A DNA stretch of 36,670 nucleotides, taken from Chromera velia (lineage: Eukaryota; Sar; Chromeraceae). The stretch lies in contig JAHBMJ010000388.1 of assembly GCA_018398765.1 (NCBI GenBank), forward strand, positions 93,443 to 130,112, in the 5' to 3' direction. The position numbers and the translations under genes were made by a program. How positions within the stretch are numbered: position 1 is the first letter of the stretch; each line of letters opens with the position of its first letter. Positions 1-11,700 of this stretch are shown one piece after another. The notes beneath the pieces were generated by a model, which saw only the letters and a program-made list of their open reading frames with translations, had not been told where the DNA came from and made no database searches.

Positions 1-1992
1 GGTTCGGTTACTTCTTCCAGTTTGGGTCCTCGGACATTGCATCACGAGACTGTCATACATTTTGCTGTTCATCTTACAATCTCATTTATTTGCATTCAAT
101 TCACACCTTCTGTATTTCATCTGTCCAATATAGAAAAAGAATCTGTATCGTCATTTCTGTATGACTTCTTTTCATTTATCGCAATACAGTTTGTTCGTTT
201 AATTCCGTGCAACGCATGCAAGTGTTGTTTGGAAAGTGTTGCATGGCTCGCATGCGCGGCGTGCGTCAATCACTCCGGTCCTCCGGGACCGCACTCCTCG
301 CGTCCCTTCGGCCCAGAGCGTCACCCCGGCCTGCTCGCCTCTGAGGCCTAACAATACATACATGGGGTTATGTGCGTTATTGTGATCAATCGCATTGTCG
401 GCGAATTTGTCGCAACTTTATGACACGATCGGCATGGTATCAGACATGTCACATACACGGACCCAGAACATTTGACGCACAAGCTTTATACTTCGACATT
501 GGAACACTCTTATTTTAAAAAAGACAAAACCACATAACATGCATACCTGTACATAAATCTGAAAAGGAGAGCAGGAAGAGTCGATCCGATAGAGGAGGGG
601 CCAGAGGTGGGGAAAGGAGCAAACAAAGAAGGGAAGGGAGAGAAGATGCAAGACCACAAACAATGCACAAAGGATTTTCGTTTGATCTCTTTTTCCTTCT
701 TTCGCCTCGGAGTCCTCGAAAACTTTTTCCCTAAGCTTGCGATGCAGAGACCTGCCTGCACAGATTCTTGCATGACAACAGACAGAGAAACCCCCGAATA
801 AAAAGGGACACACACCCGAGAAGAGACCACAAATGCTTGTTGATTCACAATTAAGTCCGACGGAGAAAACAAGAGGTAGATGGGGGTTTCTGCCTCACAA
901 TTGACGCACGATTGATCGGAAGGAATTTTGATTTCCACCCGAAGGCTGCTGGGTGTGTACGCATGAGTCAGGCACAAAGTTATGGCCATGGGAGTGAGGA
1001 GAGAATAGACGTACGAAAAAGAGAAAAAAGGAATGAGACGGAGGAGGACGGGAAAAACCAAGTCGTAAAGGGACCACTCGGCCCTCTACATGGTGAGTCG
1101 CTCCCGTCCGAACCAATGAACGCCAACTACTGGACGAAAAAAGGAATCACTGCAAGCACGTCATTCCTCCACCAAAAAGGATAATCAGGCACGCGCAGAC
1201 ACGTTCACGCGCCTACGTTCTGTGTCCTAACAGTTCTCCACCCATCTGCCTCCACCTCTCTTCACAGCGCACCTCTTTCGAGGCACAAACCCATTCCAGA
1301 TTGAAAATAGAGGGATGTTCAAACCTGACAGCGATGCTGTCACATATCAGAGACCAAACCAGAGATACAGGGCTCCCTTTGCCACTCCCTCCTCCATCGA
1401 CTCGACGAAATTGCAGTCCCAGGAAGGAAAGAAGGAAGTTCTAGTTAAGGAGCGATTGTGGGCACACCACAAAAAACCGAAATTGCCGCTGCCTAAATCC
1501 AGCAGAACTGCGAGCAATCTTCGACCAAAAGTGGAGCTTCTTGCTAACAAAACTGGCACAGAAAGACACAATGGGTTTTCAGACGACTCGATCCCCTTCA
1601 AGCACACTCTCACTTCGTAAACGAAACAGGAAGACACATTCTGACAAAGCATCTTGGAGGGAGCTGGGCTGCTTCCATGAAATGGCCTGCACTGCTCCAC
1701 GGCCTGGCAAGCAATATCTCTTCCTTGCACAGGCACTTGCAAAGCCACACGTGTACAGCGCAAAAGGTGCCATCGGCTGGACGCAAAAGCATGCTGTCCA
1801 AAGAGACACGATTTCCGTTGCACCTCTGCCTTCACCCAAAGTAAAAAATTCCCTTTTTCCAAAGACCCCTCTCCGCATTCCCAAAGTGGCAAGCAAACCT
1901 GCCCATGCATGCACAGTTGCACTTTCGCAACAGGGCCGCCGCGCAAAACTTTCAATCTCGAACAAATCGCCTTAACTGCAGGACCTGCTGAA
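1..1992. other. 3' flank of the receptor gene, no gene recognised
   Basis: This stretch lies downstream of the stop codon of the minus-strand receptor gene and probably contains its 3' UTR. Several open frames exist, the longest about 240 codons on the minus strand (1347-2069), but none shows a recognisable domain and their composition is that of random frames in GC-rich DNA. A small GC-rich patch with the palindrome GGTCCTCCGGGACC lies near 276-290. I see no RNA gene, terminal repeat or clear polyadenylation signal. Confidence 0.5.
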
Positions 1993-4557
1993 TCACTCAG
2001 GAAGGGAAAAAGCATCACATGCAGGACTTGGAGGGACGTCTTCGATCGGGTGAAGCGCCTTCGCCTCAACCGAAGAGCCCTGGCGCTCGAAGGCGCCCTT
2101 CATGTTTTTTCCTTCGCTTCCCTCACTCGGATTCTTGCGGGGAGTCTGGCTGGTAGACTGCACTTTCTCCTCCCGACTCCGAGGCTCCGCCTCTTCACTC
2201 ATGGAGGCAACCTGTCGCCCCAGCGCAACACCAGAAAGGATGTCAGGGCTGGGGTGGGAGCTACTCGCAGGCAGGGTCGGTTTGAAATCACCTTCTCTTG
2301 CTGCTGCTGGAGTCGTGTTCGCAGTCCCATGGTCGTTCCATTGGATACAAGTTGTTTTGATTTCTCTCTTGCTTTGCTGTGTTGGGAGAAATGGACTGAA
2401 AACGTTCTCAACGTTCAGCGGAGGAGAGGGAGGGACACCGGGGGCAGGAGGAATAGGGACGAGTCGAGACCCCTCGCTTCGAATGTCAGCACAAGAATTC
2501 GTGAAGGCATCGACTTGGGGGCTGGGGGGATGTTGCCCTTCCGGCACCTCCTGCACGATGCCTTCGCCTGTGCTCACGGTTCCCTCGAATGTGCGTTGAA
2601 CAAGAGGAGTGGGAGGAAGGCCGGTGGGAACTCGCTGAGCGAGGGAGAAAGGAAGGGAACCGAGAGAGCTTGAGAGAAGCTGTGATCTGCTCGCAGCAGC
2701 ATCAGGGAACGATGGCTCGGTTCCCTGATTGCCCCTCTGGTCTCTTCTCCGACTTCTACTGCGGCCTCCTTCTCCTTTCGCAGTGTTCTCTGCCAACCTG
2801 CTACTCGACCTCCCCCTTCGCCTTCCACGACTTGCGGTCCGCGTCCTGTGTCGGCCTGTCTCACGAGGAGACGCAGATGGGCCTGCAAACCCCTCAGGCC
2901 CCAATCCCGCACTCAAACCACCCTCCCCCTTTGTGTGACAAGAGAACGGACACGTCTCTGCTGACTTTCTCGGTGAAGCGGTGAGAGCACCTGGGGAACG
3001 GCCCTGCAGGTCCTCGAAGAATCCCCTGCTGCACACAGAGGCTGAGGGGGCCCTGTCGGGGGAGCCGGATGCGCTCTCCGCACATAAATTGCCAACAGAC
3101 GAGGGCGTTCCTGGAGAAAGGGGGGCGTTTGGGGGCGTTGGGGGAACGGGACCGTCGAAGGAGGACGGGTTCCTCTGAGGATCAGAGTAGCATCTAGAAA
3201 TGATTAGGGAAGGGGGTGTGAGGGACCTCGGAACATTTCTGTTGAGGTACACGGTCGAGGCTCTGAACTCTCTCCACTTCCACAGAAGATCATAACGTGC
3301 CAGTGGCACCTCACGAACATCCATCTCCCCAACCCCTTTTCCCGTCCCATCGTCGACCGCGACAAGCGGAAGGAATTTCTCCGGACGCCTCCCCCCCATG
3401 TTCCCAATACCTACATACTCGGCAGCGTGTTCTCGGAGAGTTCTTACCAGCTGTATTTGTTCAGCTACCTTGTGGGAGGACAATTCGGCTTGGAGGTCTT
3501 CCACGGTCATGCGACAAATCTCTGCTGCTGCCCCCTTGTCTGAAGGCTTCCTCACGTCCTTCGCTATTTCAGTGACTGCACGGACGAACCGCACAAGGGC
3601 ACGAACCCTCAAACAGGCTGCATACAGAATTCTCTGTCTTGGAAGGATCACCTTCTCGCGACTGTACAGTTCCTTCCTTTCAAAACCTGGAAGACTAAGT
3701 GTGCTTTGAGACGCTAGAACGGCAGAGGGAATGGAAGAGACCCAGGAAGGCCACCGACGGCGAAAACCGAGAGTTGAAACAGCACGAGACCTCCCTCCCA
3801 AAGACTGCAGCTGCCCCCTTTCCCTAAGAGACTCCCCACCTCCCCCCTTGAAGAAGTCACGGAGACTATCGTCTTCCGCTTTTTCCGCTGCAGCAGTCGG
3901 TACCTGCGTTGCATCTGATGCAAGCAGGGTTGAGGGAAGGACCGGAGCATCGGGGGAAATTCGACGGTGCGTTGCTTCATTCAATGGGTGGGGGTCTGTC
4001 GTCGAGTGCGCAGGCACTCTGTCTTCCTCTTGTCTGTCCTCGGCGGCAGGAGACGACTTAAGGTGAAAGGCGGTGGAGGCACGGTTGCTGGGGCCAAAGA
4101 GGGGTCGGTGTGCACTCGCTGGCAGATAAGCAGGAAGGTCACCTCGCAGGTCGAAGTCGACCCGGCCACTTGGTACTGTGGACAGTGGTCGTGTGTAGCG
4201 GTTGAGAGAGGTGAGGGACAGTGCCGAGGGCTGTGAAGTGGGGAGGGCGGAGTGGACGGATGCGCTGACCGAGCTAATGGTCGACTGTCCCAAAGATACC
4301 CTCCTCACCCGCCTTCTGGTCGAAAGAAGATGACCAAAGGTCTGAAAGAACTCCTCGATCGGTGCACGCTCGTTAAGCAAATTCCTCAGCCTCAGCTGAG
4401 TCATTCTGTCCTTCCTCGCGCTTGCCCTGCAGGCTCGCACAAGTTCTGCCCACTCTGCCCGACGCTCCAAGTTCTCAACGCGGTGTCGGAGGACCATCAC
4501 CTCCCCGGCACTCGCACCCGACAGAACCGTGTGCTTGAAGAAAATCTCTTTTGCACG
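1993..4557 (-). CDS. Receptor last exon: ~854-residue cytoplasmic tail
   Basis: A single 2.56-kb exon runs from the acceptor CCGCTTGCAG to a TGA at 1993. It starts with a charged, probably coiled-coil stretch ([20 protein letters not shown], then [19 protein letters not shown]). A long Ser/Pro/Arg-rich disordered region follows, then a second helical block ([36 protein letters not shown]). The remainder is low-complexity, Ser/Pro/Gly-rich, with SR-like runs ([21 protein letters not shown]). I recognise no kinase, phosphatase, cyclase or death-type domain. The tail may be a phosphorylation-regulated scaffold, but that is inference. Confidence 0.75.
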   Translation of the reverse strand, partial: RAKEIFFKHTVLSGASAGEVMVLRHRVENLERRAEWAELVRACRASARKDRMTQLRLRNLLNERAPIEEFFQTFGHLLSTRRRVRRVSLGQSTISSVSASVHSALPTSQPSALSLTSLNRYTRPLSTVPSGRVDFDLRGDLPAYLPASAHRPLFGPSNRASTAFHLKSSPAAEDRQEEDRVPAHSTTDPHPLNEATHRRISPDAPVLPSTLLASDATQVPTAAAEKAEDDSLRDFFKGGGGESLRERGQLQSLGGRSRAVSTLGFRRRWPSWVSSIPSAVLASQSTLSLPGFERKELYSREKVILPRQRILYAACLRVRALVRFVRAVTEIAKDVRKPSDKGAAAEICRMTVEDLQAELSSHKVAEQIQLVRTLREHAAEYVGIGNMGGRRPEKFLPLVAVDDGTGKGVGEMDVREVPLARYDLLWKWREFRASTVYLNRNVPRSLTPPSLIISRCYSDPQRNPSSFDGPVPPTPPNAPLSPGTPSSVGNLCAESASGSPDRAPSASVCSRGFFEDLQGRSPGALTASPRKSAETCPFSCHTKGEGGLSAGLGPEGFAGPSASPRETGRHRTRTASRGRRRGRSSSRLAENTAKGEGGRSRSRRRDQRGNQGTEPSFPDAAASRSQLLSSSLGSLPFSLAQRVPTGLPPTPLVQRTFEGTVSTGEGIVQEVPEGQHPPSPQVDAFTNSCADIRSEGSRLVPIPPAPGVPPSPPLNVENVFSPFLPTQQSKREIKTTCIQWNDHGTANTTPAAAREGDFKPTLPASSSHPSPDILSGVALGRQVASMSEEAEPRSREEKVQSTSQTPRKNPSEGSEGKNMKGAFERQGSSVEAKALHPIEDVPPSPACDAFSLPE

Positions 4558-5730
4558 CTGCAAGCGGAAATAGAGAAGGAAAGGCAGAGCGTAGATCTAC
4601 AAGCGAAAGCACAGGGGGGGAGCAAACTGAGGGCGGGAATGAATCAATGAAGGATAATGCGTTACACACCCAAAGCATTCTCAAAAACCAGCCCCTGCAT
4701 CGAATCAAAGCAGGAGCTGTGGCAGAGCAAAAACAGCGAAGAAGTCCTCTCCTATCACTTGAGCGCTTATCTCTCCTGACCGATCGGAGTTTCCTCAAAA
4801 TGCGCTTTCTCAGAGGGACGCAAAGAAGCTCGTTGGTGACTTGGAGGTCAACCTCCCCCCCAAGCATCTGCAGCTGTGGCCTGACGACGTCGCAAATCAG
4901 CTCGGCAGCATATCTGCAACAAAACACGGCGAGGAAGAGGCGTGCTTGTATACACTGTACCCACACTCCGCAATTGCTACTCTCTCTTTTCTGTTCCAAC
5001 TATGGGCACTTTGTGCCCTCTGCAAAACAATGAAGGAACATTCTATCCAGATTTCTGCACTCACACACTCATCTCGACTCTGTGTGCCAAAGTGATTGTG
5101 ACTCCTGCCTAGACTGACTGACGGACTTTCTTTCCTTCTGCGACAAATTGGAGGTGTCCATCCGGTGACCATCCCGAAGGACGACTGTGTTCTGCTGGAG
5201 CAAGAGAAGGGCCCGTGTCCACTCCCAGAGATGCCACCCTCTCCTCGACCAGCAGAGAAAAGCACCACACACACAACAGCAGGAGTCGAAGAGAATCTCG
5301 AGACACAGGAGGGTGAAGAACACCTTCACGCGCATGAAGCGCTTCAGCTTCTCAACCGCAGCGCTGCACAGAGTGGTCTTCGCGCCCCTCCTCATCCCAC
5401 GCCGATTGAGACAGGCGCACCCGCCCGGTGCATCCACGTCGTCAGTATTCCAGCGGAAACCACGGAGGAGCTGTGTGCGCACTTGGAGTCGTCGAGGTCT
5501 CTTCGCTGAGTCGAGGGACTCGTCTGCATCTTTCCCATACTCAGCAAAGTGAGCAGCCCCTGCTGGAGCCTCCTCATGGCATTGAGATGCCTCTACAGCA
5601 AAGCCGTGAAAAGGCCTCTCCCACTTCGACAAAACAGTCTTTCGGTGGTACCTCCTCCACCCTGAAGTCAACCACCTTCCGCAGTAGAATCTGCCCTTCG
5701 ACGTCCTGGAGACCGCGGCGAGCTGCGCAG

Positions 5731-5761
<31 letters not shown>

Positions 5762-8700
5762 ACAAAGAGAGAGAGAGAGAGAGAGAACAAAGGAGAAACA
5801 GGAAGAGAAGTGCTCAATCAATAAAGTTGCTGCAGTGCGGAATGAGAAAAAAAAATCAGCCGGTCACGCAAAGATGTACCAACGCGGCCCTGCAACGATC
5901 GAAACTAAGAAATCACAGGAAGACAGAGATAGGAACAGAAAGAGAGAAGAGGAGAGAAGAAGCCTCTCTTCTGTATGTCCATGTATCCAGATCTGTACAG
6001 CAAGGCCGCGCAGAGAAGGGAAGGAAGGAAGGGGGGAAACAGCTTCACTTTGGTCAAGGACTGTATACTGACCTTTCGGAGAACTGGGCGACAGAGCCAG
6101 AGTACGACACGGAGAACGAAAGAAAAATGAACCAAAAGAATTCCAATCAAAATGATGGCCATGCCGTACAGGCTCATCCGAATTCCAGGCACGTCCCTCC
6201 CCTGACGCAGGAGGTCCTCCACTCCATCCCCCAGCTGTTTGATCACCTGAGCCCCCAGCACCGTCAGGAAGAAGGCCATCAGAGCATGTTGCTCTAGACG
6301 GTTGCAGATGGAGAAACACGTCGAGGAGTACGGTTGGGCAAGTGCTGCAGGACAGAAAGGAATGGAATACAGAGAGATTCGGTACGCCAGTAGAAGGGGC
6401 GAGCCCAGGAACACGAGAACGTCCATTCACGCAACACCTGTCTGCACACCTCCAGCTCAACCCACCCAAGAACTCAACTCACCCACCCACCCACCCACCC
6501 ACCCCCAAGGAACTGACCGTGCACCCAGAGGAAGACGACGGCAATCGCCAGCCACGACGTCGTCCTCAAAGACGGCGCCACAAGGGGGACCCAGAGGGGG
6601 ACCAGGACGAGAATCTTCCGAGACATCGCCCACAGCTCCCAACCGAAGAGAGAAGGCTGGTAGTGTCTGCAGATCGAGGTCCACAAACAACCAGGGACGG
6701 AAAACAAGTAAGAGATGGATGAACAATGACGTCAAAAACGACAGACAGCCCCGCCCAAAAGAGATAGACATGAGCACCATACCATTGCAAGAAAGAACCC
6801 CCCCTCGCGCTTCGTTCACTCACCTGTAGAGGAACCCAAATCGAGCAAGAGTCTTCTCCTCATGGAGCCGAAAACGGATAGTCCGAAGCACAACCGCAAA
6901 GGCAACCAGAGTCCCAAGAGTCCACAACCCGAGCCCAACCCAGGCAAGAGCGTACCTGCAAACATGCACCCTCGCTTTCATCCTGTGTTCCAGAAATTCA
7001 AGCTTTGCCAACGAATCATTCATACAGCAGCAAGGAGTCCAAAAACGTGATCCACACAAATAGAAGAATTGTCAAGACCCAAAAGAAGACTATCGCTTTT
7101 CACCCTCCCGCTTCTCTCGCCACACTGACCAAGTCAAGTGCGGCATCTCCCGACACCGCAGGTTTGGGTCCATCGCGAGAAATAGGGGCCGTCCTCCGTC
7201 CCCCACAGTCTCCGCACTACTCCCCTGGTCGACGTGCACACAGCTGACGTTTCTCGAGAATTCACGAGCCATCCACGGATGGAAAAGGAAGAGCACAACC
7301 ACCCATGCACTGAGGCAACGGTTGAGCACCCTGCCGCTCCACCGAGCCCCCGCAGACCCATTCTGGGTCTTCCACAAACTCCCTGCAGAGGACGAACCGG
7401 CCTCGGAACGCTGGTTGTCCGTGCCTTCCTCTCCCCTCCTCGACCGCTGTCCGAACAATTTTCTCCAAAAACTTTTCTTCTCAGACCGACGAGACAGGGA
7501 ACTCTCACGAACAGGTGCTGGAGGGATCCGAATCTGTCTGACTGCTGCCTCATGAGGACCATCAAAGGTCTCACATCTCCGCAAAGATGAAACGGAAACC
7601 CTCCGAGGATCTCCCAGAGGGCCCGTTCGAGCACGAAAAAGCATTTCCGTATTCTCCCCCACCGTAGAGACCGCGCTCTGCAGCCGGTCCTCACCTACAC
7701 CCCCCCCCTTCTCGATATCCACTGTGTCCGCATCACCCGGTACCTCTGACTCTTGTTGCATCTGGGGCGGGAAGGAAGCAGACAACCCCTTCACCCTCTC
7801 GGACGGGGACGATCCAAGAGAGGACCCCCGAGTCCGACGTCTGGCCAATTCCCCCTCAGGTCTCTTCAACCGGCCCCTTGAATGCCGTTCCCGGTCTGAG
7901 GTTGACCCTGCTGACAAAGCAACCCCCCCCTCTGGGCTCAGCAGTAGGCGATTCATGCCTGCGCGTCTGCGCTCTGCATCTCCCCCACAGGAGATTTGCG
8001 AGAGAACAGACACAGAAAAGGCAACAATCAGAGCGAGCACCGGGAGAACTAGGGCTGCAATCAAATGGATCTGTTCCGGTCGTGTTGCCCCCACTGACTT
8101 CTTCAGGTCATCAATGCAGTCGAGACCCAAGGTGAGGGAAACGGGGGACTCGAAAGCACGTTCGATTGGGAACCCCCCCGACTTCCATACCCAGGAACCG
8201 ATAGCTTTGGTGAAGCTGTTTCCTTCCAGGAGGTTCCGATACTGAGCGACACTGTCCAACAGCAACTTCATCCCAACAACTGCAGAAACCGCAGGAGAAA
8301 AAACATATGAAAGCAGGAACAGGGAAAGACAGTCAGGGGGACCCCAGAAGAGGCGGTCGAAACAGCGAATCAAGAATGCGATTACATACAGGGATGTGTT
8401 ACACTTCTGTATGATTTTTGTAGTCATGACGTTTCAATCTCAAGAGCAACACACCCCCTCGGTGCAAAAAGAAGATTCCACCCTCCCACCCCAGGTTTCG
8501 ACTGACTGAAGAGCTCAAACCAGGTCGTGAAGATCTTGAAAACTGCTGCTTGCATGCTCCTTTCTGCACTTTTGATGCGGTTTTTGCCGGTCAGAATGCA
8601 CCGCACAACCAGGGCCGATATCAAACCAACAACGAGAATAATCAAGAGGAGTCGTGCCAACAGCCAGACACGGTCGCCGCACTGCTTGCACCCGCTCTGG

Positions 8701-11700
8701 AGCGCACTCCTCGTTTTGTTCGGCTCACAGCGGGCGCAAAAAGGGTTCATCGTCCCGTTGCGGCACTGGTTGTCCACACCGCAAACCGATGCCCCCCAGG
8801 GACAGCGTGCGAAGAACGCCCCCTCCACCTCGTTCTCTCCTCTAGACCCCTCCTTGGCGACACTCATGACGGGATCCGCACTTGAATGTCGTCGGAAACG
8901 GAGAGCACTGAGGGTACTGGTCGTCCGGTACCGCCTCTGCTGGCAGCGCACTTGCACTTGGCCTGCAGCGGTACTGAGGATGCTTGAGAGAGTCTCGTCT
9001 CTGCGTCCAAAGTTCCCCCAAGACTGAATCTGGGGGTCCTCTGCGCCGCACACGTACGCGTCCTCCTGCCCCTCTGTGAGAGACCAGGTGGACTCCTCGC
9101 GAGCCAGGTGGCAGAGGGATCCTGGAACGTGGTCGCTACAGACGTCTGCAGCAGGGCAGTGTTCACTGCTGAGGTCAGTAAGATTGGGGGGTTCGGGTAG
9201 AGATTCTTGAGTGAAATTGAAGAACCGTGCACAGGCAGAGTCTCTCTCTAAAATCACACTCTCGTCAAAAAAGTCTACGTACGGTTCAGGTGTTTCTTTC
9301 GGAAACCTGCCGTCATATGTCAGCCACGCGTAAACGCACGCGCAGAGAGACACGGGTCCCGCCCCCTCGCCATCCGCTTTCACCCTCACTGCATGGAATC
9401 CCTCCTCAGGAGAGGGGCAGATGGAGCGAAGACGTCTGTGCTCACTCTCCTTCAATTTCGCCAATCCCGCCCATGCTGGCACGACCCTGTACCGGCTGTC
9501 TACGGAAGCGTTAAAACTGTCACGGATAATCTTCAACTGATCTGACTGCTGGCCCCATGAGGCCGTCTCGAGTTTGACTACCCCTCTTAGTGCCTCCTCC
9601 TCCTTCTCCTTCTCTTCCTCTGTCTGACCACAATGCGCAGATTCGGGACAGGGCTTGCACTTGTCAGACGCGAACTCATCTGCGAACGTCCTGGGAGGGC
9701 ACGTGCGACAAGCAGCGCTGCCACTGTCGTCTGCGAACGTCCCCGGAAAGCAGGGTGTGCAGGTACAGGAGGCCTCCCCTTTGCTGAAGTACCCCTGCTT
9801 GCAGCCCCTGCACGGGATGTTCGACAGCTCCACGCCGTTGATGTCAAAGGCTCCACCTTGGGGGGTCACAGTGCACTCTGTGCCTCCGAGAAGGAGCTCA
9901 CGAAAGTTCACATTCGACATCGTACCCGCAGAACAGGGTCTGCACACCCCGTCGCTCCCTTCTGTCGTCTCTCCGACGCCACAAGGGGCGCAGAGAGCAC
10001 AGCTCGGAAGGTCATCTGGGAGAGAGGCGGTACAGTTGCCACCTTCAAGAGAGCACTTCCAGCTCTTCTTCAGCAGGACCGCGCAGAGATCGTCTGACTG
10101 AGCCTCGAACCCCTTTTCACGAAACATCGGAGGCCGCGTCCCGGGGGCACACCCCCACTGGCGTGCGTCAAGAGAGACGGGCATGCTCCCGCTCAGCTGG
10201 CAGAACTCTCGCATGCGCTGGATCAACCTGCACAGAAACAAACCAAGGCATGCATTGATGGCCTTCAGCATCTACCCTACTGCCAGGCTGACGGAGAGCT
10301 GCACCGTTGAAAAAGAGCGGAAAGGCAAGTAAGCGACTGCTGACCTGACTCACTATCTGACTCATTGACGGACCCATAACCTGCCTGGCCGACCCATTGA
10401 TTGATCGACTGACCGTTGCGGCAGTCCGGGGTTGAAGTTGTTGCCCCTCAAGTCCAAGTCCTGAAGACTCCTTGCGTTGGTGAAATTCACCTTCTCAAGA
10501 CCGTCTCCGTCAAAACGAGCAGACCCCAGTCTGATGACGCGGAGAGACGCCATGTGATGGTTCAGCAACCGCTCTGGTAACGGAGAATTTTGCGTCTGCT
10601 GAGTCGTGGAGAATTCTTCAGTGCCGAAAGTCTCATAGAAGGAGAGACGGGCAAGCTGAGGATTTACAACACACCGTTCGAGATCGGCAGGGACGGGGTC
10701 AGGAAGCGGGTGACTGAGTCTGTTGCTCTCGAAATCTAGACGCTCAGAGATATTGGGGAATGTGAGCAGTTCCACGGGAAGGGTGCCCGTGAAAAGGTTT
10801 TTCGAGAGATCAAGCTCTCGAAGTCCGTTACCCGTCATCCCTCGCAGACCTTCCAGAGTGCCGTTCAACCGATTCCCGCGCAGCCGAAGCGCACGGAGAC
10901 TCTCATGGGGAAGGAGAGAATCGCAGGACACAGGGAATCGGGGCTCTTGGGGAACAGGGTTGAACAGGGGGCCCTGGAAGTTGTTTCGAGAGAGATCAAG
11001 AATTTGTGCATATCGGAGCTTCCAGAGGGACTGAGGGAGGGTGCCAAACAATCCAATGGTTGAGACGTCAATCTCATACCCACCCTCGGAATTCTCCTCA
11101 CTCGGTGCGCGGCAACGAAGCGCACCCCAAAAGAAACAAAAGTGGGCGCGGTCACCGCGGACATCTGATGCGTTGGATAGGTCTGCTAGCTGCACAAATC
11201 GTTTTTGGGATTCGGAACCTGCCGAGGCCAGGGTCATGGACCCTGGACACATCTCCTCCAGATACTGTTGGTCGAACCCTCTCCGAATGCAGTACCGCAT
11301 CCAGAGCGGAATCTTCCCCCACCCCTCTCTCTCCCTGGGCTCCATACTCGTCCAGATGGAGAGGGCGAGCTTGCAGTTTCGGCAGTCTGACATCAACTGA
11401 TCAATCAGATCCTCTACGTCTGGCCTGTCAGCACCGCACGCAGGACACTGCTGTCCGCATACGATGCAGTCCTTGGGGGGAATCGTGCTGTCGTCACTGC
11501 CCCCGAAGTTCGGATCGTCGCGGTCAAACACGAGCTCGCCCTTCCGTATCATCGCAAGTTGGGATTTGGTGAAATTCCCCTCCTCAAACCTGCACACAAA
11601 AAAGAAACAAAACGAGACGCCGTGAGTCCCGCCCCCCCTCCCCTGCACACCCGCCAATCCACGCTCCATCCATCTGTGGTCAGAGATTGCAATCCCTCCA

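Noticed and set aside
1347-2069. 240-codon open frame on the minus strand downstream of the receptor stop
   Set aside because: No domain, odd composition, and it overlaps the end of the well-supported last receptor exon in another frame; a chance frame in GC-rich DNA.
5069-5306. Alternative frames in the receptor exon 5722-5123
   Set aside because: They do not match the phase-0 entry from 6073 and the phase-0 exit to 5019; kept only the phase-consistent frame, with reduced confidence.
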